Assembly (NCBI GenBank): GCA_035552195.1
Contig: DASZLU010000026.1
Span: 62,001-126,000, forward strand
Direction: 5' to 3'
Length of the DNA: 64,000 nt
Origin: CAIKMD01 sp035552195
GTDB taxonomy: Bacteria > Pseudomonadota > Alphaproteobacteria > ATCC43930 > CGMCC-115725
Part shown: positions 16,971 through 26,841 of the stretch, piece after piece
Position numbering within the stretch: position 1 is the first letter of the stretch
Layout of the letters: each line of letters opens with the position of its first letter
The notes under the pieces: model-generated
What the model was told of the DNA's origin: nothing
Database searches by the model: none
Seen by the model: the letters and a program-made list of their open reading frames with translations, nothing else
Program-made: the position numbers and the translations under genes

Positions 16971-17419
16971 GATTGCGTCACCGGATCGATCGACAGGAGG
17001 GCAAGACCGGTCTCGGGGTCTTTGGTCTTGCGCAGATAGCTCGGCGATTGGGTGACGATCACTTCCAGCGTCGGCCGCACTTCGCCGGACAGCAGATGCC
17101 CGCCGACGACGCTTCCATCCGATTTGCCGAGAACGGCGTGGATGTGGAGCGTCGGCTGACCCTCGGAGACGGCGACGTCGCCGATCAGCGACAGCACCTC
17201 GACCTGCTCTTCGACGGGGATTTTCTTGTACTGCTTGCTGTCCCATTGAAAATAGCCCAGCACGGCGCGGCGAAACGCACCGATAGCGGTTATGGACGCC
17301 GCTTCGATTTCCTGCTCGCGCACGAAGCCGGTCAGGCATTTGACCGCATCGTCGCCCGTCTGCAGCGCGAGGGCGTAAGTGACGGGCGGATCGGCGTTGA
17401 TCAGTTTCCAGCGCATCAT
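16967..17419 (-). CDS. PPC/DUF296 domain protein
   Basis: The PPC (DUF296) fold is a small trimeric domain found alone in bacteria and as the AT-hook partner in plants; its bacterial function is unsettled. The 150-residue product shows the family pattern: TGFVREQEIEAASITAIGAF, AVLGYFQWDSKQYKK, and LSLIGDVAVSEGQPTLHIHA. It ends with VGGHLLSGEVRPTLEVIVT, where the HxH and GGHL positions are the conserved metal-type residues. It starts at 17419 with MMRWKL, overlapping the LLM oxidoreductase stop as ATGA, and overlaps the next small gene by 4 bp. It is probably cytoplasmic. Confidence 0.85.
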   Translation of the reverse strand: MMRWKLINADPPVTYALALQTGDDAVKCLTGFVREQEIEAASITAIGAFRRAVLGYFQWDSKQYKKIPVEEQVEVLSLIGDVAVSEGQPTLHIHAVLGKSDGSVVGGHLLSGEVRPTLEVIVTQSPSYLRKTKDPETGLALLSIDPVTQS

Positions 17420-18441
17420 TTCACCTTCATCTCTTCGCGCAAAGCCGGCAGCACCTTGGCGCCGAAGAATTCGATGGCGCGGTGCTGATCGGCCTGGCCG
17501 ACATGGATGTTCACGGACTTGATCCCGCTGTCGAACAGTTTGCGGATCGCATCGATATGTTTGTTCGGATTGGTGCCGACGGACCATTCGGCAATCAGCT
17601 TGTCCAGCGGCACTTCGGCTTCGGCGCGGCGCTGAATCTCGGCCGGATCGCGAATGCCGAAATAGCTCTCGAACGCTTTGGGAATGAAGCGCCACAGCTC
17701 GGCGCTCTCGCGCGCATCGTTCTCGTCGCCGACGACGACGAAGGTTTCGGCGACCACCGGCATGGCGGCGAGGTCCTTGCCGGCCTCGCGTGCGCCGGCC
17801 TCCCATTCGCTGCGCAACTCCTGCCACGTCTTCGGATCGGTGATGAGCCCGTCGCCATGCTTGCCGGCGAGCCGCATCGATTTCCTGCCGTTGGCGGCGG
17901 TGAGGATCGGTATCGGCGCCGCTGGCGGATCGTAGAGCCGCGCGTCGACCGAATAGAATTTCCCGCGATGCGCGACCGGCGCGCCGGTCCAGAGCCGGCG
18001 AATGATGGAGATCGCTTCGGCGAGCCGCTCCCAGCGCTCGTCCCAATCGGGCCATAGGCCCGTCGCCGCCTGCTCGTTCAACGCCTCGCCCGAGCCGACG
18101 CCAAGAAAGATGCGCCCCGGATAGAGCAAGCTTAGCGAGCCGAAGACCTCGGCCACGACAGCCGGGCTATAGCGCAGCGTGGGGCAGGTCACGAATGTCC
18201 CCATCGTCGCCTTGCCGACGCGCGCGCCCAGCGCCGCCATCGTCACCCAGGCCGCACCCGAATGGCCTTCATTCGCTTGCCAAGGCTGGAAATGATCGCT
18301 GGCGGCAAGAAAATCGAAACCGGCTTTGGCGGCGGCCGTACCGATATCGGTCAGCTGGGGCACGGTGAATTGTTCATGGGCCAGCATGTAACCGATCATG
18401 CCGTCGCGCAGCGAGGGAGAAAATCTTGTCCGGTTGTTCAT
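17416..18441 (-). CDS. LLM-class flavin/F420-dependent oxidoreductase (glucose-6-phosphate dehydrogenase-like, TIGR03557 type)
   Basis: The 341-residue protein is a luciferase-like TIM barrel. Family features include IGYMLAHEQFTVPQL, DFLAASDHFQPWQ, VGKATMGTFVTCPTLRYSPA and GRIFLGVGSGEALNE. Later come ANGRKSMRLAGKHGDGLIT and WSVGTNPNKHIDAI. The group is usually described as F420-dependent and related to mycobacterial Fgd. Whether this organism makes F420 cannot be judged from the window, and FMN is the alternative. It is first in a three-gene minus-strand operon with the PPC protein and a small hydrophilic protein. No signal peptide is seen. Confidence 0.85.
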   Translation of the reverse strand: MNNRTRFSPSLRDGMIGYMLAHEQFTVPQLTDIGTAAAKAGFDFLAASDHFQPWQANEGHSGAAWVTMAALGARVGKATMGTFVTCPTLRYSPAVVAEVFGSLSLLYPGRIFLGVGSGEALNEQAATGLWPDWDERWERLAEAISIIRRLWTGAPVAHRGKFYSVDARLYDPPAAPIPILTAANGRKSMRLAGKHGDGLITDPKTWQELRSEWEAGAREAGKDLAAMPVVAETFVVVGDENDARESAELWRFIPKAFESYFGIRDPAEIQRRAEAEVPLDKLIAEWSVGTNPNKHIDAIRKLFDSGIKSVNIHVGQADQHRAIEFFGAKVLPALREEMKVK

Positions 18442-18592
18442 CGGAAGCCTTTGCAGAGTGCTTGAAGGGACAATGCCGCTACCCGATGACAGTTCCGCAA
18501 CTCGCTGCGGCCCAATCGCGCGACGCGATCGCGCGGAACGCGTTGCCGATCATGGGATTATTTTCTCGTCACAAGAGAAGAAAGGGGTGCGC

Positions 18593-19417
18593 ATGAAACG
18601 CCTTCTGACGGGATCGAGCGTCGTCTTGACCATTGCGCTCGTCGGCGCCGGCGTGAGCGCGCAAACGCCGCAGCTGCCGAAAAAGGCACCGGAGGCGCCG
18701 GCCATGGGTGGCGAGCCCCAGACGAAATCGGGCCACGCCGTTATCGCCTTGCGTGCAAATGAAGTGGCGTTGTCAGGGGTTACGCGTGCAAGCCTGATCC
18801 ACAACACGACCAAAGCGCTGGCGCAGGAGAATCCCAACCTTTACGGTGCCGACAAGGGCGCGAAGGCGGAAGTCCCCGAGACCATCGGCACGCTGACGGC
18901 GGTGTGGCTGGACCCGGCGCAGAAAAAGGTCGTCGCGGTGAGCGTCGACGCCGATAGCAAGACGGTCGAGTTGCCGTGGTCGAAAATTAAGCCCATCCAC
19001 CAGCCGCACGATGAATTTCAAACGACGATGACCGCCCAAGACGTCGCCGCCGCTTCGCAAAAGCAAGCCAATGGAATCGATGTTCAGCAATCGCTGATTG
19101 GCCGTACCGTGACCGACTCGAGCGGCAAGAAGATTGGGACCGTCGGCGATGTCGTTGCGCAGGCGGCGAGCGGTACGCTCGATTACATCGTCGTCAATCC
19201 GCCCGGTCCCTCGCTTGGCGCCAGCAACGCGCCGCAAGCCGTGCCGTGGGCGAAGCTGAAATCGATCTCGGGTGACAAATCGCAATCGATCGTTCTCGCG
19301 CTCGACGATCAGCAATTGGCGGCGATGCCGGTATTCAGCGCTTCCAAAGCGCAAGAGACGGAAGGGACCCGGGCCGCCGGTCGCGCGGCGGGTGCGACAG
19401 AGCCACCGGCGCCGTGA
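18593..19417 (+). CDS. exported PRC-barrel domain protein
   Basis: PRC-barrels are small beta-barrel modules found in photosynthetic reaction centres, RimM and many envelope or stress proteins. The 274-residue product starts at the ATG at 18593 after an AAAGGGG ribosome site, and has a signal peptide (MKRLLTGSSVVLTIALVGAG then VSAQT). Two barrel-like halves can be seen: one around TIGTLTAVWLDPAQKKVVAV ending in LPWSKIKPI. The second is around LIGRTVTDSSGKKIGTVGDV and YIVVNPPG ending in VPWAKLKSI. The repeated (V/L)PW.K(I/L)K.I strongly suggests a tandem pair. The C-terminal tail is Ala- and Glu-rich. The likely location is periplasm; the partner is unknown. Confidence 0.8.
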   Translation: MKRLLTGSSVVLTIALVGAGVSAQTPQLPKKAPEAPAMGGEPQTKSGHAVIALRANEVALSGVTRASLIHNTTKALAQENPNLYGADKGAKAEVPETIGTLTAVWLDPAQKKVVAVSVDADSKTVELPWSKIKPIHQPHDEFQTTMTAQDVAAASQKQANGIDVQQSLIGRTVTDSSGKKIGTVGDVVAQAASGTLDYIVVNPPGPSLGASNAPQAVPWAKLKSISGDKSQSIVLALDDQQLAAMPVFSASKAQETEGTRAAGRAAGATEPPAP

Positions 19418-19432
19418 GAGTGACGCTCTCAC
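19414..19432. terminator. possible bidirectional hairpin terminator between convergent genes
   Basis: A perfect 7-bp stem (GTGAGAG / CTCTCAC) with a 5-base loop spans the end of the PRC-barrel gene and the 18-bp gap before the stop of the convergent mgtC-like gene. It lacks a T-tract on either strand, so it could stall transcription only weakly or act as an RNA 3' end. Its position exactly between two convergent stops is the main support. Confidence 0.4.
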
Positions 19433-19435
19433 TCA

Positions 19436-20143
19436 CTAACGCATCGCATCCCAGCGCAGCTTCATGACGCCGGTCTCGCCGGCAAGCTCGGCGATAGCGG
19501 GTGGCGTGACGGTGTCATGCGCCATGCGTGATTGCCGCAGCTCGAAGACGAACTCGCGATAGGCTTTGTTGCGGTTGAGGATCACGCGCGTGCCGACGAT
19601 CGAAAGCCCGGCGCCGCTCAGCCTTTGCCGGAGCGCGCTTTCGCTGGGACCATGATCGGCGATCATGATGGACAGCCGCGTGCGGACCTGCTGGCTGAGC
19701 TGGCTCTCGAACCAGCGTAGCCCCTGCAAGGCCAAGATGCCGAGCGCCGTTGCGACAATCCCAAGCCCTAATTGGCCGCCGCCGAGGCACAGACCGACGA
19801 CCGTGACCAGCCACAAGGTCGCCGCCGTGGTGACTCCGACGATGATGTTATCGCGACGCAGGATCGCGCCGCCGCCGATGAAGCCGACGCCGGTCAGGAT
19901 ACCGAGCGGCAGTCGCATCAGATCGTTCGTGACGAAGGAATCCGCCGGCTTGCCGGCGGTCGGCAGCAGCAAATTGACTTGGATCATCGCCACCGCGGCC
20001 GCCAGGCAGACGAGCACGTTGGTTCGCATCCCGGCGGCTTTTCCATGCTCGCTGCGGTCATAACCGATCAGCACGCCGGCGACGACGGTGAGGAAGAGGC
20101 GAAGCGCAATGTCGCCCCAACCTAGGTGGAGAGGCATTCCCAT
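19436..20143 (-). CDS. MgtC/SapB family inner-membrane protein
   Basis: MgtC-type proteins are inner-membrane proteins linked to survival at low Mg2+, pH stress or inhibition of the F-type ATPase in pathogens. The 235-residue product has the family core: RLFLTVVAGVLIGYDRSEHG, KAAGMRTNVLVCLAAAVAM, GILTGVGFIGGGAILRRDN and VTTAATLWLVTVVGLCLGGG. About four to five helices are followed by a soluble ACT-like C-terminal domain of some 75 residues. GMRT and GFIGGGAI are the diagnostic motifs. It is separated from neighbours and read convergently with the PRC-barrel gene. I see no Mg2+-riboswitch in the 228 bp upstream. Confidence 0.9.
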   Translation of the reverse strand: MGMPLHLGWGDIALRLFLTVVAGVLIGYDRSEHGKAAGMRTNVLVCLAAAVAMIQVNLLLPTAGKPADSFVTNDLMRLPLGILTGVGFIGGGAILRRDNIIVGVTTAATLWLVTVVGLCLGGGQLGLGIVATALGILALQGLRWFESQLSQQVRTRLSIMIADHGPSESALRQRLSGAGLSIVGTRVILNRNKAYREFVFELRQSRMAHDTVTPPAIAELAGETGVMKLRWDAMR

Positions 20144-20371
20144 GTCCGACTACGTTCGCAGATGCAGATCTGGCCCATGATGGAGAGCAGTCCCTAAAGG
20201 GGCCAAGCGCGCGGTGCAGGGCCTAAGGACTAAGACCGCCGCTGGTCCCGTACAGCCAATTGCGAAACAGCCTCACAGAAAGCGGGTTCCATTTATCGCA
20301 ACGATTTTCGGTCGCATTGTGGGGATAACGGCGCCAAGGAACCACGTGCGGCGGCACCGATCCTGGCTGGA

Positions 20372-21907
20372 TCAGTTCTTCCTGACGTAAGATAGCCACG
20401 CCTCTAAGGCCGGATCGTCACCGGCAAGATTGGCTTCGATCCGATGGCACAGCGTCTCTTTTCCCGCTTGCAGCGGCGCTTTGTACAGATCGAGACCATC
20501 CTCGTCCTGATGTTTCCTCATGAATTCCTGCAGCGTCTGGCCGGCCGTGTTTTTTGGCAGCGTGAACGCGCCGACATAGATCCCGGTGAGAGCGCCTCGC
20601 CATTCGGTTTGCGCCATCCCAAGATTATAGGCTTGTTGGCCGTCGCCCGTGTTCACGTGGCCTTCCTCGTTCACGATGTCGTAGTGCTCTTTCATGATTG
20701 TTTTGAACGCGGCGATGTAATTTTTGGGCGCGGAAAACAGGCCTTTCCAATAATCCTTCATGAAGCCGGGGACGGCGCCGTCAGGAATGAGGTCGATGAG
20801 CCCTCCTGCCTTGTCGAAAAGATTGCCCATGCTGTCGGCCCATGCATTGACCGTGGCTTCGCCCTTCGACGCATTGAGATTGTCGATGGAAAGTTCCATG
20901 TCTTTTGCCGCGACCACGAAGTCTGCGGCATTGAGCAGGTATCCGACGTATTTAGCGGCGTCGCTGCCTTTCTTGATCGCATCCTTATTGGGCGAGTTCG
21001 ACCACGAATCGATTTCCGAGGCCAAGATCGCCAGCGCCTTGGCCATATCATTGATCGTCTTCGCGCTCGCGAGAACGTCGGTGTCGTTCGACCAAAGCCA
21101 GTGATGACCTTTACTGTCGAGGTCCTCTGAAACCTTGTAGAACTTCTCCGCCAACGCCTTGATCCGCGCCGCGCGCGATAGCAGGTCGTCTTTGTATCCG
21201 GTAACGAATTCTGAATCGCCCGCCGACGCGTTGCCGTCGCCGGAAGGGCCGCCGCTGCCGTTGACATAGGACGGCGAATTGAGCGGTCCGCTTCGGCCAA
21301 TATCGTCCACGAGACTGCTCGCGTCCGGCAAGTTGGCCGCCACCGTATCCGCGACCGCGCTGACATCTTGCACCACTTGATGGCCGAGATCGGTGGCGAG
21401 GTTGGTCGCTTGATCAAGACCGGTTTTCGCATCCTGGATGAGTCCGTTGGCCGCATTCGCCAGCGGATTGATGATTTTGCCCAACATTCCCGAGCTTGAG
21501 AGATTCTTATATTCCGCCAAGGATGCGGCGATGATCTGACCCGAATTGACATCGAGAATGTGACCGTGGGTTTGGCAGAGCAGATGCTCGGGCGGTCCAG
21601 GCACCTGGCCATGAACGGGCTTGCAGTCGGGCTGCATCGGCCCGGAACTCGCGCCCGGCGTAAAAGATTGCGCGACCTTCTTGACGGCGCTTACCAACGC
21701 GCCGCCGGTATTCTCGACGTTCTGGACGGTCTGCGCGACCCCGGTCGCGACGTCCTTGTAGAGTTGCGTCGCACCTCCAACGACCGTGTCGATGCTCTTG
21801 TCGACGGTGTTCTCGACGTCGCTGACAACGCCTTGGACTTTGGCGCGGATCTGACCGACATCGACGCCCAGTACGCCGAGCCAAGAATCTTCCGCGTCTC
21901 CCGGCAT
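20372..21907 (-). CDS. 511-residue orphan with a central Cys/His cluster, candidate secreted or T6SS-linked protein
   Basis: I do not recognise a named family. From the ATG at 21907 (MPGDAEDSW) the protein has a helical N-terminal region rich in Val, Asp and Thr with no signal peptide. At residues 95-116 it has a compact cluster with C95, H99, H108, C111, H114 and H116 (CKPVHGQVPGPPEHLLC, then QTHGH), which could bind a metal. A flexible Ser/Gly/Pro segment (residues about 210-235) separates it from a helical C-terminal half with many Trp and Lys (for example HHWLWSNDTD, WKGLFSAPKNYIAAF). A signal-less, modular, large protein beside a T6SS regulator kinase could be an effector, but that is inference. 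It stands alone, with the kinase gene divergent across 446 bp. Confidence 0.65.
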   Translation of the reverse strand: MPGDAEDSWLGVLGVDVGQIRAKVQGVVSDVENTVDKSIDTVVGGATQLYKDVATGVAQTVQNVENTGGALVSAVKKVAQSFTPGASSGPMQPDCKPVHGQVPGPPEHLLCQTHGHILDVNSGQIIAASLAEYKNLSSSGMLGKIINPLANAANGLIQDAKTGLDQATNLATDLGHQVVQDVSAVADTVAANLPDASSLVDDIGRSGPLNSPSYVNGSGGPSGDGNASAGDSEFVTGYKDDLLSRAARIKALAEKFYKVSEDLDSKGHHWLWSNDTDVLASAKTINDMAKALAILASEIDSWSNSPNKDAIKKGSDAAKYVGYLLNAADFVVAAKDMELSIDNLNASKGEATVNAWADSMGNLFDKAGGLIDLIPDGAVPGFMKDYWKGLFSAPKNYIAAFKTIMKEHYDIVNEEGHVNTGDGQQAYNLGMAQTEWRGALTGIYVGAFTLPKNTAGQTLQEFMRKHQDEDGLDLYKAPLQAGKETLCHRIEANLAGDDPALEAWLSYVRKN

Positions 21908-22353
21908 GAACCTTCTCCTGCAAAACGGCATCGCCCGTTAACAGAAACCATGCATCTGCCGAGCGAGCCGGACCACGCGAGCAGCGCCTTATTGCGTCCG
22001 TTCGGAGTGCTGGCTGCGCGGAAATTTATAACACGGCGCTTCTTTTGAGCGGCGTATTTTCGCCGCTCCGAACGATCGAGCGGGCAGGTCATGCACCCCG
22101 TTACGGGGCGGCGCCCATCTGGAGATCCTGCGGCCGGCACTGCGGAAAGCTGCTCCGGTACAAGGAGAACCGTATTGAGCAATCCTCCGAATAGGCCCTA
22201 TACTGCGATTGGGCTAGCGCAGTATTTTTTCGGCAATTCATTATTGTATTTCGGGTACAATCGGACGGCTTCGGCCGACCCGCCGGTTGGAGCGATAGAC
22301 GATCGGCGCGCCGTCTAGAATCGCGAGCGCGGGCCGCGAATGAACGAAGTCTT
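21908..22353. other. 446-bp divergent intergenic region between the 511-residue orphan and the kinase gene
   Basis: No convincing gene is seen. The left half is GC-rich; the right part (22200-22260) is AT-rich and holds a terminator-like hairpin with a T-run at 22200-22230 and a TACAAT element near 22256 that could be a -10 box for the kinase gene, without a clear -35. A 75-codon frame at 22091-22318 has no ribosome site and unremarkable composition, so it was not called. Confidence 0.5.
22200..22230 (+). terminator. intrinsic-terminator-like hairpin upstream of the kinase gene
   Basis: An 8-bp stem (ATACTGCG / CGCAGTAT) encloses a 10-base loop, and six T residues run from 22225 to 22230. 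This is the form of a rho-independent terminator on the plus strand. No plus-strand gene precedes it for almost 2.8 kb, so it may end a small RNA or attenuate a leader of the kinase transcript. Confidence 0.5.
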
Positions 22354-24411
<2,058 letters not shown>

Positions 24412-24494
24412 CATGCATGTGAAAGGCTGGCGCGCCCGATGATCTGCTGCGTGGTATTAGCTTGATCGCTAACGCGCCGTAATCGAAGCGTCTT

Positions 24495-26120
24495 ATGTCG
24501 AAGGGCACGCGCCGCGATTCCGACAGCCATCCCGCGCGGGCGAGGGGCGGGCGACTCACCTTGTTGGTGAGCGTGGCCGCCTTGGGCGCGGCCATCGTCT
24601 TCGCGTTTCTGCTGCTGACCACTCATTCCGTACCGACGCCGCCGGCGCCCACTCTCGCGGTTACGGCCGGTGCCCAGCGGGCTACGCTCGATTCTTTGCC
24701 GTGCTGGTTCTCGCCTCCCGCAGACCGCAAGGCACAATGCGGCGTGCTGCGCGTGCCGGAGCGCCGCGATGGCGCGCCGTCCCGCGAACTCGGTTTGCGC
24801 TTCACGGTGCTGAGCCCCGCAACAGCTGCGACCGCCGATCCCGTTGTCTACATCAGTGGTGGTCCGGGCGAGCCGGCGCAAATTGATGCCGCGTCGATCA
24901 GCTATTGGTGGAACTGGATCGACCGCGAGCCATGGTTGCGCGATCGCGATCTCGTCCTTTTCGATCAGCGCGGCGTCGGTGTTTCCGAGCCAAGTATGAA
25001 TTGTCCTGAGCTGGTTACGGCGGCGCATACGGTCCTCCAGAAATCGCTGCCGCTCGATGCGAGCAACGCGGTTTGGGCAGCGGCGGCTGGGACCTGCCAT
25101 GATCGGCTCGCTGCGAGCGGCATCGATCTTCAGAGCTACAACACCACGGCGATCGCAGCCGATCTCAAGGACCTCTTGACGGAACTCGGGTATCGCTCGC
25201 CCGTCCTTCTCGCGAACTCTTACGGCACGAGGGTGGCGTTGCGGCTTGCGGCCGATCCGACCGTCGGCATCGCGGGCATGATCCTCGACGCGCCGGATCC
25301 GCCGGAAGCGCGCGACTACGTTGAAAGCGCCGCGAACGGCGCGGCGGCGTTTGCGGCGCTTTTCCAAAGCTGTGCGGCGGATCCGTCCTGTCACGACGCG
25401 TTTCCCTCGCTCGCGGCCGATTTCGACCGCATCGTCGATCATGCTGCCGTCGCGCCATTACAGGTGACGGTATCCGATTCGAAGGGCGGTACGTTCGCCG
25501 CTCAACTCGATGACGCGAAGCTGGTCGAGACGCTGTTCTATGCATTCTACGATTGGCGACGCCTCCAAGAGGTACCGGCGATTATTGAAGCGCTCGCGCA
25601 GGGCGACGACCGGGCACTGAGTCCGCTGGTCCGGCTCGGTCTCGACAATTACGACCGGGAAGGTGCCAGCCTCGGTCTGTTCCTCTCGGTCGAATGCCAC
25701 GACGATTTTTTCTTCAATTCTCGCGATGATATCGAGCGAGCCGCCGCCGCTGTGCCCCGTTTTCGCAAATTTGCGCTCTCCAACCTTCCGCTCGCCGCCT
25801 GTCCCGCCTGGCCGGTCGGCCGCGCGGGTGAGGCGGAGCACGCGCCGCTGACGCGCGATATCCCGATGCTGCTTTTTGCCGGCGAACTCGATCCGGCAAC
25901 CCCGCCGCGCTGGGCAGAGAGCGTCCAGGCGCGGCTGCCTCACGCCTACCTTTTCAAATTTCCGAGTATCGGCCACGGCGTGCTCGGAGCTCAGGCTTGC
26001 GCGAGCCGCCTCGTCGGCCGGTTCCTTGCGGATTTAACGCGCCGTCCCACCGAGGACTGTCTCCTCCTCGCGCTCGGACCGCCGCGGTTTCGCAAAGTCG
26101 CGGCGGTTGAGGCGAAATAG
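24495..26120 (+). CDS. alpha/beta hydrolase with TAP-like C-terminal domain, membrane-anchored
   Basis: The 541-residue protein resembles proline-iminopeptidase/tripeptidyl-aminopeptidase-type hydrolases (S33 or SCO7095-like). After a basic start it has one anchor helix (LTLLVSVAALGAAIVFAFLL), then PCWFSPPADRKAQCGVLRVP, VYISGGPGEPAQI as oxyanion loop, and LVLFDQRGVGVSEPSM. The nucleophile elbow reads ANSYG with Ser242, so the usual first Gly is Ala. The acid and base are in LLFAGELDPATPP (Asp) and FPSIGHGVLG (His). Four Cys residues in pairs suit a periplasmic disulfide-bonded enzyme. The substrate is unknown: peptide, ester or amide. It stands between the kinase and an OmpA gene without overlap. 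Confidence 0.8.
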   Translation: MSKGTRRDSDSHPARARGGRLTLLVSVAALGAAIVFAFLLLTTHSVPTPPAPTLAVTAGAQRATLDSLPCWFSPPADRKAQCGVLRVPERRDGAPSRELGLRFTVLSPATAATADPVVYISGGPGEPAQIDAASISYWWNWIDREPWLRDRDLVLFDQRGVGVSEPSMNCPELVTAAHTVLQKSLPLDASNAVWAAAAGTCHDRLAASGIDLQSYNTTAIAADLKDLLTELGYRSPVLLANSYGTRVALRLAADPTVGIAGMILDAPDPPEARDYVESAANGAAAFAALFQSCAADPSCHDAFPSLAADFDRIVDHAAVAPLQVTVSDSKGGTFAAQLDDAKLVETLFYAFYDWRRLQEVPAIIEALAQGDDRALSPLVRLGLDNYDREGASLGLFLSVECHDDFFFNSRDDIERAAAAVPRFRKFALSNLPLAACPAWPVGRAGEAEHAPLTRDIPMLLFAGELDPATPPRWAESVQARLPHAYLFKFPSIGHGVLGAQACASRLVGRFLADLTRRPTEDCLLLALGPPRFRKVAAVEAK

Positions 26121-26224
26121 ACGGCGCCGGCGGCAGGCAGCGGTTAGATAATGCGCGGACGACGAAAAGATGCGACAATCCTTTCGCTCTGGCCGGCGAG
26201 CGTTCAAAGAGGGGAGAACGGGCG

Positions 26225-26776
26225 ATGAAACAGATTCTGACGGGGTTGGTCACACTGGCTTTGGCTGCCTCCGTGGCGACCGCATCGGCCCAGGTCAAAC
26301 AACTCGGGCCCAACGCTACGTCCCAGGATTTCATTTCGGGATTGAGTCCAGCGCCGGGTGCGCCGGCGCTCAAATTCCGAGGCCTGCGCGTGCTAAACGC
26401 CAATCCAACCGGTCAGACAGAAGACGCAAGCGGGCCTAGCGTCGCCGTCGATATCAAGTTCGGGCTCAATTCTGCGGAGCTGACAAGTCAGGCCAAAGCG
26501 ACACTCGCGCAAATGGCGGCGGCGATGAAATCCGATCAGCTCAAGCCTTATCGTTTCTTGCTCGAAGGTCACACCGATACGACGGGGCGGCCGGATCACA
26601 ACCTGGCGCTCTCGACGCGGCGGGCCGATGCGGCCCGTGCCTATTTGATCGGTCAGCTTGGCGTCGACGCTTCGCGTCTGCAGGCTACCGGACGCGGCCA
26701 AGAAAATCTGCTCGACCCCGATCACCCGACCAGCCCGGCCAATCGCCGGGTGCAAGTCGTGAACGTGGGCAGCTGA
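26225..26776 (+). CDS. OmpA-family periplasmic/outer-membrane protein
   Basis: The 183-residue protein has a signal peptide (MKQILTGLVTLALAASVATA) and a C-terminal OmpA domain that binds peptidoglycan. Family motifs are VDIKFGLNSAELTSQAK, LEGHTDTTGRPDHNLALSTR, RADAARAYLI and QATGRGQENLL, then NRRVQVV. It has no beta-barrel of its own and no lipobox. It starts at 26225 after a GGGGAG ribosome site. Free OmpA-like proteins are common in proteobacteria. A link to the T6SS or the Sel1/caspase protein nearby is possible but not shown. Confidence 0.88.
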   Translation: MKQILTGLVTLALAASVATASAQVKQLGPNATSQDFISGLSPAPGAPALKFRGLRVLNANPTGQTEDASGPSVAVDIKFGLNSAELTSQAKATLAQMAAAMKSDQLKPYRFLLEGHTDTTGRPDHNLALSTRRADAARAYLIGQLGVDASRLQATGRGQENLLDPDHPTSPANRRVQVVNVGS

Positions 26777-26841
26777 GAGCCGAACTTTGCCGGCAGGTTA
26801 CGGGTCGCTTGCGCCAGTCTAGCCAGCGCAAACGACCGGCG

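Noticed and set aside
22091..22318. Possible 75-codon plus-strand gene in the kinase upstream region.
   Set aside because: It has no ribosome site, runs through the terminator-like hairpin and lacks any motif.
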